This document shows positions 14,919 to 24,839 of a stretch of 40,146 nucleotides of DNA, one piece after another. The first letter of the stretch is position 1; each line of letters starts with the position of its first letter. Position numbers and translations under genes: made by a program. Below the pieces are notes generated by a model. The model saw only the letters and a program-made list of their open reading frames with translations. It had not been told where the DNA came from and did not search any database. Source of the DNA: a virus; IMG/VR virus record IMGVR_UViG_3300046804_001050, positions 1 through 40,146 of that record; one strand, given 5' to 3'.

Positions 14919-15225
14919 AGGTCGCCGTAGTGTGTAGTTGAGCTAAATGATGTCCGATTTGATCGACTAGCTTTTCGTTAGTGTAGGATTTCGGCAAAGC
15001 CACCCATAGCAATGCGTGGGTGTACTCGTGCCAGAAGGTTTGAAATATGATTTGTTTTGCGCCCTTATTCCGTGGCGGCCATTTACAGAGGTAAATGGTA
15101 AGCGTATTAGGGTCGAACATGCCATACGCATTAGAACCTATCTTCTTTACGAAGGCATCCTCATCCAGCAGCGCCACGGTAATTGTGTAGCTACCTAGCT
15201 GAAAGCTGGATGGGATGCGCTTCAT
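14908..15225 (-). CDS. Zincin-like small protein (HExxH)
   Basis: 105 residues. 'FWHEYTHALLWV' (66-70) is a HExxH zinc motif preceded by hydrophobic residues; 'DQIGHHLAQL' may hold a third ligand. The beta-rich N-terminal part ('YTITVALLDE...GMFDPNTLTIYL') is typical of ImmA/IrrE- or SprT-like phage metallopeptidases. The target is unknown. It lies between the holin and the phosphoesterase genes. Confidence 0.65.
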   Translation of the reverse strand: MKRIPSSFQLGSYTITVALLDEDAFVKKIGSNAYGMFDPNTLTIYLCKWPPRNKGAKQIIFQTFWHEYTHALLWVALPKSYTNEKLVDQIGHHLAQLHTTATYDN

Positions 15226-15233
15226 GGCGCGTA

Positions 15234-15404
15234 TTAAGCGGCTTTTACCTTATCGCGCACTGACCATAGGATGCCAACAATCGTGGCAACTGCGCCAGCA
15301 AGGGCGTCAACACCTGCGCCATCGAGACCATATTTAAGCAGAAACGCACCGCCCACGGCAGTAATCAGATGGCGTACTAAGCCTTGAACAATCGCTGAAG
15401 TCAT
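15234..15404 (-). CDS. Small holin-like membrane protein
   Basis: 56 residues from the ATG at 15404, which overlaps the endolysin stop (ATGA); a longer frame reaching to 15467 lies within the endolysin gene. 'MTSAIVQGLVRHLITAVGGAFLL' and 'GVDALAGAVATIVGILWSV' are two weakly hydrophobic glycine-rich membrane helices, with a basic RDKVKAA tail. This resembles the small Pam3-gp28-type holins. Directly follows the endolysin, as expected for a lysis cassette. Confidence 0.7.
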   Translation of the reverse strand: MTSAIVQGLVRHLITAVGGAFLLKYGLDGAGVDALAGAVATIVGILWSVRDKVKAA

Positions 15405-15784
15405 TTGTAGAACCTCGGATGTAGTTGGAAATGCGGGCCGTCTCTCATTTTCCAATCCCCGCCCCATTGGATATTAACCTTCAATTCTATCGCTGCGTCT
15501 TTCATCGCCGCAGCCAATTTAGAATATAAAGGCCAGTCCCATCTTACCTCTTTTCCAACGACGGCTGCAAGGTCTACGGCGTGGCCTGTCAGATGACGGG
15601 AATTTAATGTGCGTGACGCACCGGCGGCGACCAATTCTTTCTGACGCTCTAGCGTCCGTAATCCTTCGATGACAGTGAAGTCAATAGGGCTTTTTTGAAT
15701 TGCCAACTTGACGACATTGACCAGATCAGGGTGCACACCCTGTAACTTTTCCATTGATTTCTGGCCTAAATAGTACGTGCTCAT
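15401..15784 (-). CDS. Endolysin, M15 (VanY-like) peptidase
   Basis: 127 residues. Zinc ligands of M15C peptidases: H64 and D71 in 'SRHLTGHAVDL' and H118 in 'DGPHFQLHP'. It should cut cross-links of peptidoglycan (L-Ala-D-Glu or D-Ala side). No signal peptide, so export needs the holin. It overlaps the 15781 gene upstream and the holin gene downstream by 4 nt each. Confidence 0.9.
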   Translation of the reverse strand: MSTYYLGQKSMEKLQGVHPDLVNVVKLAIQKSPIDFTVIEGLRTLERQKELVAAGASRTLNSRHLTGHAVDLAAVVGKEVRWDWPLYSKLAAAMKDAAIELKVNIQWGGDWKMRDGPHFQLHPRFYK

Positions 15785-16005
15785 TTTCTAAACAGCCAGT
15801 CTACAGCTATAGCAATCGCCCCGCCAATCGCCCCACTAATCAATTTGCCTACGTGCATACCGCCCTTGGCCTGATTAGCAAGGGCTAGAAGCTTTTCAAT
15901 GTCGCCTTCCATCTTATCAATCTTTTTGTGAAAATCGTCAAATCTACGCTCGTAATTCTGCACACGTTCCCACATGACTCCATATTTTACTGGGTCGATG
16001 TCCAT
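15781..16005 (-). CDS. Coiled-coil protein with C-terminal membrane helix (lysis accessory)
   Basis: 74 residues. Residues 10-45 form a coiled coil (RVQNYERRFDDFHKKIDKM); residues about 52-70 (GKLISGAIGGAIAIAVDWLF) are a membrane helix ending in RK. This layout resembles XhlA-like holin partners. Position next to the endolysin supports a lysis role. Confidence 0.65.
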   Translation of the reverse strand: MDIDPVKYGVMWERVQNYERRFDDFHKKIDKMEGDIEKLLALANQAKGGMHVGKLISGAIGGAIAIAVDWLFRK

Positions 16006-17849
16006 TATTGCGGCCTCAAGGCATTGGTTGACGCTGCGCCTATTGGCGCGGTAATAAATGGTGAACGTAAAGCATTAGATACTGCTCCGCCAATTTCAGC
16101 GGCGGTTGCAGCTCTTGCTTTTCCTTTAGCTTCACGCAGGATTGCTTTATCAATAGCTGCCGCTGTCGTGTCTGGATTAAGCATTTCTGTCGCTAATTCA
16201 ATAGCAAGTTTTTTATCTAATTTACCTTGTACACGGCGCATAATGGCGTTAGCTACGGTAGTAACTTTACTTAAAAAGTTAGGCGCTCTAACTGCACCCG
16301 CTACGTCTTCTACTAATGCGCCAAGTTTAGGCGCTGTTGCCATACCTGCACTAGCCTTAAACTCTGCTTGCTGCGCACGAGCCAAATCATCACGGACTGC
16401 ATTTACTGCGGCTAATTGATCTGGCTCTAATACTTGAGATAGTTCTGTAAAACGATCTTGTCCAGTTGATTTTTTAATCGTTCTAGGTGCTTCTTCCACT
16501 GCCGTAGCAAACCCAGAAGCGCGTAATTTTGCTGTTTCTTCCCCTAATGCAGGTGTCAATTTCTTTTCTAAAAATTGACCCACTTCCATTTGATTGATAG
16601 GTTTGCTTTGTTTTGCATAAGTTTCGCGTGCTTCTTTATATTCTGGGATACTTTTTTCAGCCCAGTCCATAAATTTTTTCCTTGTATCGCTAATGGCATT
16701 TACTTCAGCCGCGCCAATTCCAAATTGTTCTGGATTTTTGATTAAATCATCAAAAGCCATTTTCATGCTATGAATACTTGTTCCAGGATATTTAGCAACT
16801 TCAGCAGGCGTAGTTACTTCGCCTAATGGTCTGCCAAATTCATCAACTAAAGCTGAAGGTGTTGTTTTAGCAGGAACATTTTTACCTATTTGAAAAGGTA
16901 TTTGTCGTTCAGCAGCAATATTAGCTGCACGCGAAATAACTTTATCCATAGATGGACGAGCTAACAATACATTTAATTCTTCATTAGTTTTGGCAGTTTT
17001 CTTACCTGCTTGAGCATATAGATCACCCGCAGTAGCTCGGCGTAAATTTTCAGCCGTTGATAATGCTTCTGGTGTTTGACCGATACCACGAATAGCAGCT
17101 AATTGAGCTTCTTTTTGTGCGGCTGCACGGTCAAAATATTCAGTTGGTAATACTTTTTTAGCTTCTTCACCCAATGCAGCAAATTTAGTACCGCTGACAG
17201 TTGCAGCGGCTTGAGCCGCAGTTGGCACGCTACCAGGAACTATTGTTGTTTGCCCACGTAACGCATTAGCAATTTCAGGCGCACGTCCTTCAGCTGCTTC
17301 CATATATGCAACTAATTTTGGGTCTAACATATTGTAAACAACGCCTGCGCCTTTTGCTCCTAGCTTAAAAGGAAGCTCAATAGCAGGCATCGCTAATGTC
17401 GTTGGATTAGTATATTTAGATGCGACAGCAGCGGCTTTAGATACTGAAGGTGCAGCGCGAGCTGTAGCCAATTCAGCCCCGCCAAATATTGCAGATAAAT
17501 CAGCCGCAGCGCCTACTGGGTCTTCTGCTACTGTTCTTTTTAGACTTTCATAATCGCCATAACGATCTTTATACACGCCGCCAATTTTCTTGGCATGAGC
17601 GATAGCTACGTCTGGGTACATATTAACTATTCTTTGCAGAATAGGCGTAGTAAGCGCAGTTTTTGCGGTGTCTACGACTCCGCCAATAAACTTCTTGGTG
17701 CTTTCACCTATATTAGATAACGCAGCGCCAGGAACTTCGCTCAGTTTATATTCTTTGCGCTGATATTCATCTGGAGGCGCAGCCGTATCAAACTGATCAA
17801 AAGGATTAGCTTCTGCCGTATCAAACTGATCAAAAGGATTTGCAGCCAT
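16005..17849 (-). CDS. Ejection/internal virion protein with NPFDQFDTA repeats
   Basis: 614 residues, Ala/Lys-rich, mainly helical, without an enzymatic motif. The N-terminus has NPFDQFDTA twice in tandem (residues 4-23), encoded by a 26-bp exact repeat 33 bp apart (17782-17807 and 17815-17840). NPFDQFD-type short motifs recur at the N-termini of phage internal proteins. A position after the two other internal proteins and before lysis fits a P22 gp16/gp20-like ejection protein. Confidence 0.7.
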   Translation of the reverse strand: MAANPFDQFDTAEANPFDQFDTAAPPDEYQRKEYKLSEVPGAALSNIGESTKKFIGGVVDTAKTALTTPILQRIVNMYPDVAIAHAKKIGGVYKDRYGDYESLKRTVAEDPVGAAADLSAIFGGAELATARAAPSVSKAAAVASKYTNPTTLAMPAIELPFKLGAKGAGVVYNMLDPKLVAYMEAAEGRAPEIANALRGQTTIVPGSVPTAAQAAATVSGTKFAALGEEAKKVLPTEYFDRAAAQKEAQLAAIRGIGQTPEALSTAENLRRATAGDLYAQAGKKTAKTNEELNVLLARPSMDKVISRAANIAAERQIPFQIGKNVPAKTTPSALVDEFGRPLGEVTTPAEVAKYPGTSIHSMKMAFDDLIKNPEQFGIGAAEVNAISDTRKKFMDWAEKSIPEYKEARETYAKQSKPINQMEVGQFLEKKLTPALGEETAKLRASGFATAVEEAPRTIKKSTGQDRFTELSQVLEPDQLAAVNAVRDDLARAQQAEFKASAGMATAPKLGALVEDVAGAVRAPNFLSKVTTVANAIMRRVQGKLDKKLAIELATEMLNPDTTAAAIDKAILREAKGKARAATAAEIGGAVSNALRSPFITAPIGAASTNALRPQ

Positions 17850-17850
17850 G

Positions 17851-19185
17851 TTACTTTAACACTCTGTCAGCAGCGCCTGCGCCGTATTTTTTATCGAATT
17901 CGGCTTTAAGTGCTGGATTTGCTTTTAAGTGCGATATTGCAGCAGCAGGGATATTTCCTGCGCTGCCAGCAGCAGGTGCAGAGGGTGCAGTAATATCTTC
18001 GTAATAGTCATTGATTGTAGGATTCTTTTGAGACAAAAATTTCTTACGAGAATTATATTTATCAATAGCTAAGTTAGAATACTTATCATTAAGCTCCATA
18101 ATATGCTTAATTGATTCAGGCGTTAATTTTTTACTGCCACCAACTATAGCTTCTGCGTATGCACGGTCGGTATCAGATATAGCCGTTCCGCTACCAAATG
18201 CTTTAATATTTTCCGCCACTTGTCTACCAATACCAGCAAAAAATGTTTGCGTTTCTTCAACGCCAGGTAAGCCTAATACCTTAGCTACTTCTAACCTAGC
18301 ATCAGGAAAAACACCAGAAATAAAATCTTTACTATTAACTAATGGGCGTAATAGTTGTGAAGTTTCCATGCTTGATCTTGCGGATTGCGCTTTTGTGCTA
18401 AGGTCTGATAGTTCAGTTGCTACTTTTCCACCAAGTTCTTTAGAAAATGCTGCACCTGCGGCTTCAGCAGTATTGATATTTACGCTAGTACCAGTTTTAG
18501 CAGCAGCTCCTAAATCTTTAATAGTTTCGCCAGTCTTTTCATTTATCAATAAACGACGTCCACCAGCTTCAGTTAAAGAAGTTTTTACTTCTTCAGGCTT
18601 AACTCCCAAAATAGAATCAAAACCTTTCTTAGACTGTTCGATCAATGTCTTAAGGCCGCCTTCTTGCGACAATAAACTATTGATTTCAGCGCGACGATCT
18701 TCTTTGTTAATACCGTGAGACGCAAAATATTTGCTTAAATATGGATCGGCATGATTAGCTTCATGCCATTTCAAATATTCTTCAGGTGTAGTAATGTTAT
18801 CTAACTGGCTACGTGAATATATCATCGAACTTTTAACGCCAGCGTCAAACATTTCTTGTTGTTTAGCCGCTGCTGCCGCTTCTTCCTGTTGCTGCAACGC
18901 ACGTTTCTGCGCAATTTCCGCCATGCTTTGTGACTGCTTCTGCGCATCACCCATAATGTCTGGGATATACTTACTAAGACCACTCTGCGCAGCTTCACCA
19001 ATCAGGCTATTATAGTTCACACCGCCTGTTTGTGGGTCGTAGTGTTTAGCATAAAGCTGTGCAAGCATATTGCTCTGCTGTTTAGCCTGTGCAGTTTCAT
19101 ACGCCTTGACTGGATCGAGCGTAACCTGTGGGCCAGAATAAAGTTCAGCGCCTGGGTTAAGAAGATTAAAATTGACTTCTGGCAT
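17851..19185 (-). CDS. DNA ejection protein (internal virion)
   Basis: 444 residues, rich in Ala, Gln, Lys and Ser, mainly helical, with a Gln/Ala-rich coiled coil (ALQQQEEAAAAAKQQEM near 90-110). N-terminal 'NFLNPGAELYSGPQVTLDPVKAYETAQAKQQ' is like those of podovirus ejection proteins. No enzymatic motif. Together with its neighbours it replaces P22 gp7/gp20/gp16. Confidence 0.7.
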   Translation of the reverse strand: MPEVNFNLLNPGAELYSGPQVTLDPVKAYETAQAKQQSNMLAQLYAKHYDPQTGGVNYNSLIGEAAQSGLSKYIPDIMGDAQKQSQSMAEIAQKRALQQQEEAAAAAKQQEMFDAGVKSSMIYSRSQLDNITTPEEYLKWHEANHADPYLSKYFASHGINKEDRRAEINSLLSQEGGLKTLIEQSKKGFDSILGVKPEEVKTSLTEAGGRRLLINEKTGETIKDLGAAAKTGTSVNINTAEAAGAAFSKELGGKVATELSDLSTKAQSARSSMETSQLLRPLVNSKDFISGVFPDARLEVAKVLGLPGVEETQTFFAGIGRQVAENIKAFGSGTAISDTDRAYAEAIVGGSKKLTPESIKHIMELNDKYSNLAIDKYNSRKKFLSQKNPTINDYYEDITAPSAPAAGSAGNIPAAAISHLKANPALKAEFDKKYGAGAADRVLK

Positions 19186-19194
19186 GATTGACTC

Positions 19195-19992
19195 TTAAAA
19201 ATCTATACGGTATTGACCTGTAGTAGGGTCAACAGTTGCGTTTTGATATCCAAGCTGCGATTGCATACTGTTTGCACCATAAGTGCTACCGCCACCGCCG
19301 CCAAAGAACTTACCAAATCCACCAGCACCACCAACTGAACCTAAGAAATTAGCACCGGATTTAAGAATGTCGCCATACATGCCGTATTGTGCACCAATTT
19401 TTGCAGCGTCAATAGCACCTTGACCCATAGCATAGTTCGCCATGTTAGCGCCGTAGTTAGTAGTTAAATTAGCTAAATTTCCGCCAGCTTGAGTTCCAAC
19501 GCCTTGTTGCGCAGCAAGTATGTTGTATAAGTCTTGTTTTTGTTGTCTATATCTATCATACGCATTGCCATATTCTTGTGATGCTAAATCTTGTGCTCGT
19601 CTTTGAACACCTCTAGTAGTAGCACCTGATAATAGCCCTCCGCGAGCAGCGGCAGTGCCTTCAGCGGCTTTTAGCCCTTCTTTTAATCTAAACGCATACC
19701 CAGGATCGGCTTGATAGTCAGACATACTAAAGTTACGTGTAAAGTCACCAAAACCAGGTGCAGAAGTATCTTGACCAAGACCTAGCCGTGCTGCGAGCAG
19801 TTTATTAGCACCCAAACCTGTTTCAAAAAAGGGATTGTAATATCCTTTACTTGTTTCAAAAGCTCTGGTCGTCTCACCCTTGGCTTCTGCAAGTGCTCGG
19901 CGTTTAGCTTCCGCCTGCTTTCGCGCTGATGCGCCACCAAGTAAAGCCCCGCCTATAGAACCGACGGTTGCTGCTGTTACTGCCCAAGTCAT
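19195..19992 (-). CDS. DNA transfer protein, P22 gp7-like
   Basis: 265 residues. The N-terminus is a glycine/alanine-rich hydrophobic helix (AATVGSIGGALLGGASARKQ), followed by 'ETTRAFETSKGYYNPFFETG..A...LAARLGL' and a glycine-rich C-terminal part, the pattern of P22 gp7-type DNA transfer proteins found in many phages. It likely enters the host envelope during DNA delivery. Overlaps the cupin gene by 4 nt. Confidence 0.8.
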   Translation of the reverse strand: MTWAVTAATVGSIGGALLGGASARKQAEAKRRALAEAKGETTRAFETSKGYYNPFFETGLGANKLLAARLGLGQDTSAPGFGDFTRNFSMSDYQADPGYAFRLKEGLKAAEGTAAARGGLLSGATTRGVQRRAQDLASQEYGNAYDRYRQQKQDLYNILAAQQGVGTQAGGNLANLTTNYGANMANYAMGQGAIDAAKIGAQYGMYGDILKSGANFLGSVGGAGGFGKFFGGGGGSTYGANSMQSQLGYQNATVDPTTGQYRIDF

Positions 19993-20450
19993 GTCGACAC
20001 CTCAATAAGTTTATCCTTTAGATTGTTCAACGCATCGAACGCACTGTCAGGATCATCTTCGACTAATTCATCTGCTGCACCTTCAACTGTATTGGCGTCG
20101 GCTCGATGAATCGTCATGCACATCGCATCTGTTACCGCAAATACCGCCCGTTGCGTGCCGGGTTTTGAACAAAGCATTGCGGGCGCAGTCAACTCCTGCA
20201 CCCCGTCATCCGTCGTAATAATCACAGTGCCAACAACCACCATATAAAAGTGTTCTTTTTTATGAACCTTTCCTACGATGGTGCAGCCCGCAGGCCGCCA
20301 AACTTGACGACAATACATGCCGCCGTGAAACAGATGCTCCGTTGGCAAATCAATCTGTTCCATTTTTAACAGTTCTGTCTTAAGGGATTGTACCCTATCT
20401 GTCAAGGGCTTATCCGCTACAAAGAAATTCTGTTCAATGACATCGGTCAC
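19989..20450 (-). CDS. Cupin-like protein in the tail region
   Basis: 153 residues. Residues about 40-125 look like a single cupin barrel: '[50 protein letters not shown]'. H84/H88-like positions in 'KVHKKEHFY' are compatible with a metal site. Phages often carry such a protein beside tail genes; function is unknown, possibly structural. Four-nt overlaps with both neighbours. Confidence 0.7.
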   Translation of the reverse strand: MTDVIEQNFFVADKPLTDRVQSLKTELLKMEQIDLPTEHLFHGGMYCRQVWRPAGCTIVGKVHKKEHFYMVVVGTVIITTDDGVQELTAPAMLCSKPGTQRAVFAVTDAMCMTIHRADANTVEGAADELVEDDPDSAFDALNNLKDKLIEVST

Positions 20451-21520
20451 GTATAAGTCCCCTGCAACTGCGGCGGAGCGGCTAACGCCATCGTCACAAT
20501 CGCTGATGGCGTGCCAGGTCGCGTGGGCGAGGTCTGGGGGCCGATGTACTGGATCGTGGTGTTAGAGCTGTTAGTCGCCCACATTATCTCAACATCGTCG
20601 CCCGCTGCCAAGTCAATATAGAAATTGAGCGCGCCAAGCAAGTGGCCGTCTACCCCGCCGTGTCTGTTAGGAACGGAAAACTGACTGTTGCTTTCTGCCA
20701 CATCCGTGCCATTTTTACGGAACCAGATGTCAACGTCATGGATTGACGCGTCGGTGCTGACAAGCTGCACGCTAAACTGGATGTTGTACAGCCCAGGCAA
20801 TGCAGCCACTAGCCGTGAGGCCACAGTGCCGGTAATGTCTGTAGACGCTACCGTCTGAGCGACGCTGACTACATACGTACCCGTGCTACCAGCCGTGCCA
20901 GTTGATTGGGATACGATTCTCGTGCCTGCTGTCACACCCGTACCCGTCAAAACCATGCCCGGATAGATCACGCCTGAAGTAACTGCCGTTACAGTCATTG
21001 TGGTGCTGGCAGGGCCAATGGATGCAGTGAATACAGACGAACGGTTCTGCACACTGACATTGTTAGTGTACGCCGTGTTGTTCAGCGTAATCGGATAAGC
21101 TGTGGTTGTCGATCCGTCAGGCTGGTTCTCTGTACTGTAGAACGACCCATAAATCAGACGGGCATTGGCTGAAATCGTGCTGTTACCCGTAGGATTAGAT
21201 ACAGTAATGCCATTGCCAGCAACATTAGTTAATACGCCAGAGTTGGCAACGCTGACTGTACCTGAACCGTTGGTGACTTCGATGCCTGTGCCTGCGGTTA
21301 ATGGATTGAGCGTATATCCACTGCCGTTGCCAATGAGCAACTGACCGTTAGCCGGAATGTCAGACAGTCCAGTGCCACCTTGACTAACAGGCAGCACTGC
21401 GGGAGTATCAGCAGCGTTATATAGACTGAAAAAGAACCGATACCATTCACGCGACACTAACCCTGTCTTAGGGTCGAGTAGTTCTACTCGTGGCGGCGTG
21501 ATTTGGGTATTGATCGCCAT
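20447..21520 (-). CDS. Tail-associated protein, fibre-like
   Basis: 357 residues. The N-terminus '[31 protein letters not shown]' is widely found in phage tail proteins next to gp10-like genes. The middle is a Gly/Thr/Ser-rich beta repeat ('[28 protein letters not shown]'), and the last 120 residues form a beta-sandwich-like domain (jelly roll, C1q-like impression). Probably a tail needle or fibre part. Confidence 0.65.
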   Translation of the reverse strand: MAINTQITPPRVELLDPKTGLVSREWYRFFFSLYNAADTPAVLPVSQGGTGLSDIPANGQLLIGNGSGYTLNPLTAGTGIEVTNGSGTVSVANSGVLTNVAGNGITVSNPTGNSTISANARLIYGSFYSTENQPDGSTTTAYPITLNNTAYTNNVSVQNRSSVFTASIGPASTTMTVTAVTSGVIYPGMVLTGTGVTAGTRIVSQSTGTAGSTGTYVVSVAQTVASTDITGTVASRLVAALPGLYNIQFSVQLVSTDASIHDVDIWFRKNGTDVAESNSQFSVPNRHGGVDGHLLGALNFYIDLAAGDDVEIMWATNSSNTTIQYIGPQTSPTRPGTPSAIVTMALAAPPQLQGTYT

Positions 21521-23169
21521 TATGCGTTAGTCCCGCTGGCGTGAAGTTCAGCGCCCATAATGGCTATTTTAACAGGATCAGTACCAGAGATTTCATACAC
21601 GCGGTCACGCAACTTGAGCGTCATGCCTAAACGACGCCAGAACACGCGGCGGAAGTACTGTCCGACTTTACCCATCTGAGCCCAGTGCTCATTCGACCAC
21701 GTATGCCCGCCATCATCAGACCAGCGGAGCATGACCTGTGGGATAACACCTTGTGTATATTCTTCTGTCACAACGATAGAATCGCCGGATTCGGTAATCA
21801 TCGTATCTGACAGTTCGCCGTCAGACGTATAAATTAGTTCACTATCTTCTGTATATAAGTCCAATACAGGCGTGGCAAGCAGCCAATCTTCAGTCGTATA
21901 ATCTTCTGTGCCAAGGTAATAAAATACAGGGTCAAACGGATCGAACCCGTTCACGCCTACTCCTGACTCACAATCAAGTTGCAGACTATGATGCGCTGTG
22001 CGTTTGAGATCGTTCTGACCTGTTGGAATCGCACGCCATGAACGCAGCCAGCGTTGTGTCTGTCCGTTGTCATCATATACATCTAAGTCAAACGCATATA
22101 GGTTTCCATTGACAAAATCGCCGACAATGATTTCGCCATTGAACGCCATCTGACAGTTGCTGCGATGGCGGTTAAAGTGCGAGTTCTCCCAACTGGCGCG
22201 TTCGTGCCATGCCTGTGTTGCTACGTCATAGACCCAAGTTGCATTGGCTGTTGGGAAGGTCAGTACGTAGAACGAATGGCCTTCTTGTTGATACGTGTAA
22301 GCAATCGCGTCAGAAATGACGTCGTATTGTGCGATGGCGTATTCAATCGCATGAGTAGAAATTCGTAAACCAGTATAGCCATTAGAACGATAGACGATGC
22401 CTTGACCACGAGCGTCAGCGCCTAGCCAAAACAAACCGTTATCCAACTTGGCAACAGAATATGCCGCAGCGCAGCCGATTTCGTTAAATGCGCCTTGAAT
22501 ACGGGCAAACGGAAAATCAATATCGCCGCTGTAGTACCAGACTTCAACAGACTGAGTGCCGAACAGCCAGATTTCATTATGGTCAACGATCATGCTGACC
22601 AGCGCATCGGGGCTACCATCTACAGTCGAAAAGTCCAGAATATCCCAAGTCAAGCCATCGTTAAGCGCCGAGATTTGAAACGTCAGGCCATTAGACTGCA
22701 TCGCCACGAAATAGCCCGGCGAGATAAAGTCAACAAGTTTAGCACCACGGAATTGATCAGTAGTGATCTGGCTAAACGTGCCGGTCGTCGTGTCATAAAT
22801 ATAAGAGTTTGGATTACACGCAATCATCAACTGCGCGTTACTGCCTACTTCAGCAGTATTGACGTTACTTGCCATGCTAACAGGGCCAGTGCCATCAACC
22901 GTGCCTAACAGCGTTGCGGTGTATAGCGAGTTGATTTTATATAGTTTATTGCCGCTAACGACATAACCGAATCCACCGAATGTCCACAGCCCACGGATCG
23001 GGCCATCACCAATGGTGGTTAATAATCGAAGTCCAGGCGCACGATTCAAGAAAGCGGCTTCTTTGCCGCCTTCTGGAATAGCTTCTGGAAAAAGATTTAC
23101 AAGCCTATTGTCAGCAGCATTGACGCTGCGGGCTACATAGGATTGACCTAGGATAGGGGTTTTCATCAA
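21520..23169 (-). CDS. P22 gp10-like tail hub / DNA stabilisation protein
   Basis: 549 residues. '[52 protein letters not shown]' and later '[16 protein letters not shown]' are typical of the packaged-DNA stabilisation protein family of P22 gp10: a beta-propeller-like hub that closes the portal and joins tailspikes. It overlaps gp4-like and the next gene by 4 nt and 1 nt. Confidence 0.85.
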   Translation of the reverse strand: MMKTPILGQSYVARSVNAADNRLVNLFPEAIPEGGKEAAFLNRAPGLRLLTTIGDGPIRGLWTFGGFGYVVSGNKLYKINSLYTATLLGTVDGTGPVSMASNVNTAEVGSNAQLMIACNPNSYIYDTTTGTFSQITTDQFRGAKLVDFISPGYFVAMQSNGLTFQISALNDGLTWDILDFSTVDGSPDALVSMIVDHNEIWLFGTQSVEVWYYSGDIDFPFARIQGAFNEIGCAAAYSVAKLDNGLFWLGADARGQGIVYRSNGYTGLRISTHAIEYAIAQYDVISDAIAYTYQQEGHSFYVLTFPTANATWVYDVATQAWHERASWENSHFNRHRSNCQMAFNGEIIVGDFVNGNLYAFDLDVYDDNGQTQRWLRSWRAIPTGQNDLKRTAHHSLQLDCESGVGVNGFDPFDPVFYYLGTEDYTTEDWLLATPVLDLYTEDSELIYTSDGELSDTMITESGDSIVVTEEYTQGVIPQVMLRWSDDGGHTWSNEHWAQMGKVGQYFRRVFWRRLGMTLKLRDRVYEISGTDPVKIAIMGAELHASGTNA

Positions 23170-23891
23170 TAGTTGCCAGCATAGATGTTAAAGCGTTGAC
23201 GAGTAGCCACAAGGCTGTACGGCAACGACATAATATCTTCAGGATTGTTAATGCGCTTGATGTTGCGCTTGCTGGTCATCGCAATGCGCTGGACTTGAGT
23301 TGACGGCTCAACGCCGAACTCAGGAGCCAATTCCATTGCTAAGTTATATACGAACGCTCGCAAATAGCCTGGCGGGAACGCCAATTCAGTTGCCAGCGTT
23401 GCAGGCTGTGATAGCTCCTGCACGGAAATAAAATGCCATTCCAGTAAGCGCGTAGGCTTAGGGTAAATGGTCATTTGAATGTTGGGATATTCCATGTTAA
23501 TCCACATGACTTGTGGATACGTAGAAGTTACCGTCTTAACAGCGATACCGTCATACTGCTGTTGGTTAATAAACTTAATGCCGAACGAGACGTTCGTGCC
23601 AGGATCGCGGTAATAGGTTGAGTCGTCTAACAATAGGGGGCGAATACCGTCAAAGCCGCCAAATGCAGAACCCGTAGGGCCAAGGTGCTGTTGAATTTCG
23701 CCCGCAGGCCAGTTAAATACTTGGTCAATCGTATTGTAAATAGATAGACGTTCAGTTGACCACGAATCCAACATCTGGTTTAGGGCAGTCAACGCATCTT
23801 GCGACACTTCTGCTGAGGGCGTTTCGCCTTCAGCTAACACGCCTAATAGCCGTAAGGCACGATTGATTTGATCGCCCGCAGTGACGCTCAT
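23166..23891 (-). CDS. P22 gp4-like tail accessory factor
   Basis: 241 residues. 'GDQINRALRLLGVLAEGETPSAEVSQDALTALNQMLDSWS' is the N-terminal signature of the P22 tail accessory factor gp4 family, which extends the portal after packaging. No lysozyme motif visible. Normal family length. Placed directly before gp10 as in P22. Confidence 0.85.
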   Translation of the reverse strand: MSVTAGDQINRALRLLGVLAEGETPSAEVSQDALTALNQMLDSWSTERLSIYNTIDQVFNWPAGEIQQHLGPTGSAFGGFDGIRPLLLDDSTYYRDPGTNVSFGIKFINQQQYDGIAVKTVTSTYPQVMWINMEYPNIQMTIYPKPTRLLEWHFISVQELSQPATLATELAFPPGYLRAFVYNLAMELAPEFGVEPSTQVQRIAMTSKRNIKRINNPEDIMSLPYSLVATRQRFNIYAGNY

Positions 23892-23902
23892 AGCTTACCC
23901 TG

Positions 23903-24091
23903 TTATTCAGAAGTCCGACCGCGACGACGCGGTAATTGATTAGTCACTTCCTGAGTTACAGGAGCCGCTTGTGGGGCCGAAAGCGTGTCGGGATCGAATC
24001 GCTCCCACCCGTGCTGCTCATCGTGTTCAGCTTCTAGGTCGAGCGAGGCAATTTTAACCCCATGCTGGGGGTGTTTCAAATATATTTGCAT
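23903..24091 (-). CDS. Small virion-region protein, unknown
   Basis: 62 residues, acidic centre and a basic C-terminus (LPRRRGRTS). 'YLKHPQHGVKIA...EAEHDEQHGWERFDPDTL' is a conserved small protein found between coat and gp4 genes of many P22-like phages. Its ATG is reached just after the T run of the hairpin at 24099-24116, with no clear ribosome-binding site. Confidence 0.65.
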   Translation of the reverse strand: MQIYLKHPQHGVKIASLDLEAEHDEQHGWERFDPDTLSAPQAAPVTQEVTNQLPRRRGRTSE

Positions 24092-24098
24092 AAAATAG

Positions 24099-24116
24099 AC
24101 GGGGCCGAAGCCCCGT
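24099..24116 (-). terminator. UUCG hairpin 3, abutting a start codon
   Basis: On the - strand ACGGGGC-TTCG-GCCCCGT, followed by CTATTTTATG where ATG starts the 24091 gene. Third of three UUCG hairpins behind the coat gene. The T tract is short, so it may be a weak terminator or an mRNA-stabilising end. Confidence 0.6.
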
Positions 24117-24119
24117 ATA

Positions 24120-24347
24120 TTAGCCGATTACCCAGTTTGAGCCATTGCAGTAGACGGGAACGTAATTCGATCCGCCGCCAGCAACAGTAGAAGCAAAGGT
24201 GGTAGCATTAGCATCGCTTACGAACATCTTCATGCCGCGAAGTGCAGTAGAAGCCGTAGGCAAAGAAGCTACAGTGACAGTAGTATAGGTAATGCTGCTG
24301 ACTTGTGGGTCGGCATACGCTACACCAGTAGAAATGGTATTAGGCAT
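24120..24347 (-). CDS. Small decoration-like protein, unknown
   Basis: 75 residues, rich in Thr, Ser, Val and Ala, beta-type ('SSITYTTVTVASLPTAST.LRGMKMFVSDANATTFASTVAGGGSNYVPVYCNGSNWVIG'). Such domains occur in phage head decoration proteins and in fibre tips. It lies two genes after the coat gene and is bordered by UUCG hairpins on both sides. The ATG follows CAGGAGTTACC. Confidence 0.6.
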   Translation of the reverse strand: MPNTISTGVAYADPQVSSITYTTVTVASLPTASTALRGMKMFVSDANATTFASTVAGGGSNYVPVYCNGSNWVIG

Positions 24348-24367
24348 GGTAACTCCTGATTAAGAAC

Positions 24368-24385
24368 GCCCCGCCGAAGCGGGGC
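24368..24385 (-). terminator. UUCG hairpin 2
   Basis: On the - strand GCCCCGC-TTCG-GCGGGGC followed by GTTCTTAATC, between the genes at 24394 and 24347. The weak T tract suggests partial termination or a processing/stability element. Confidence 0.55.
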
Positions 24386-24393
24386 TATTCAGA

Positions 24394-24810
24394 TTAGACT
24401 ATTCGGTACAAAGTCCAGTTACCATCCGAAGTCTTACGACAACGGAAAGAAGCTGAAATGCCAGTAAGTACAGTCAAAGTACCTACGCCAGTTGCCCAAC
24501 CAGTAGCGCCGACAGCAATAGTAACCGTACCAGAAGCGGTATTGATTACATTGAAATCAAACGCACTGTTTGCACGTGCACTAGCTACAGGGGCGCTGTA
24601 GCTAGAAGTGCTGACGTCAAGGTCAGAACCAGCAGGAAGAGTAACAGTGTAAGTAGTACCAGAAGTCAGCACAATACCATTAAGCAGTTCAGCAGCAGTC
24701 AAAGTAGCCGTAGTAGACTTAGATACTGGTGTTGTTTGAACAGTCAAAAGTACTTCGTTTGGGTTACCGGCAGCATATTGATAACCGCTAGAGCCATTTG
24801 CAAGAGCCAT
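24394..24810 (-). CDS. Head decoration-like protein
   Basis: 138 residues, almost without charged residues, all-beta and rich in Thr, Ser, Ala and Gly. 'YQYAAGNPNEVLLTVQTTP' then 'LTAAELLNGIVLTSG..YTVTLPAG' and 'NTASGTVTIAVGATGW'. It directly follows the coat gene, where decoration proteins are usually found. Function inferred from position and composition. Confidence 0.6.
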   Translation of the reverse strand: MALANGSSGYQYAAGNPNEVLLTVQTTPVSKSTTATLTAAELLNGIVLTSGTTYTVTLPAGSDLDVSTSSYSAPVASARANSAFDFNVINTASGTVTIAVGATGWATGVGTLTVLTGISASFRCRKTSDGNWTLYRIV

Positions 24811-24839
24811 AATTTATATCCTCAAAAAAGTTTCAAGAA

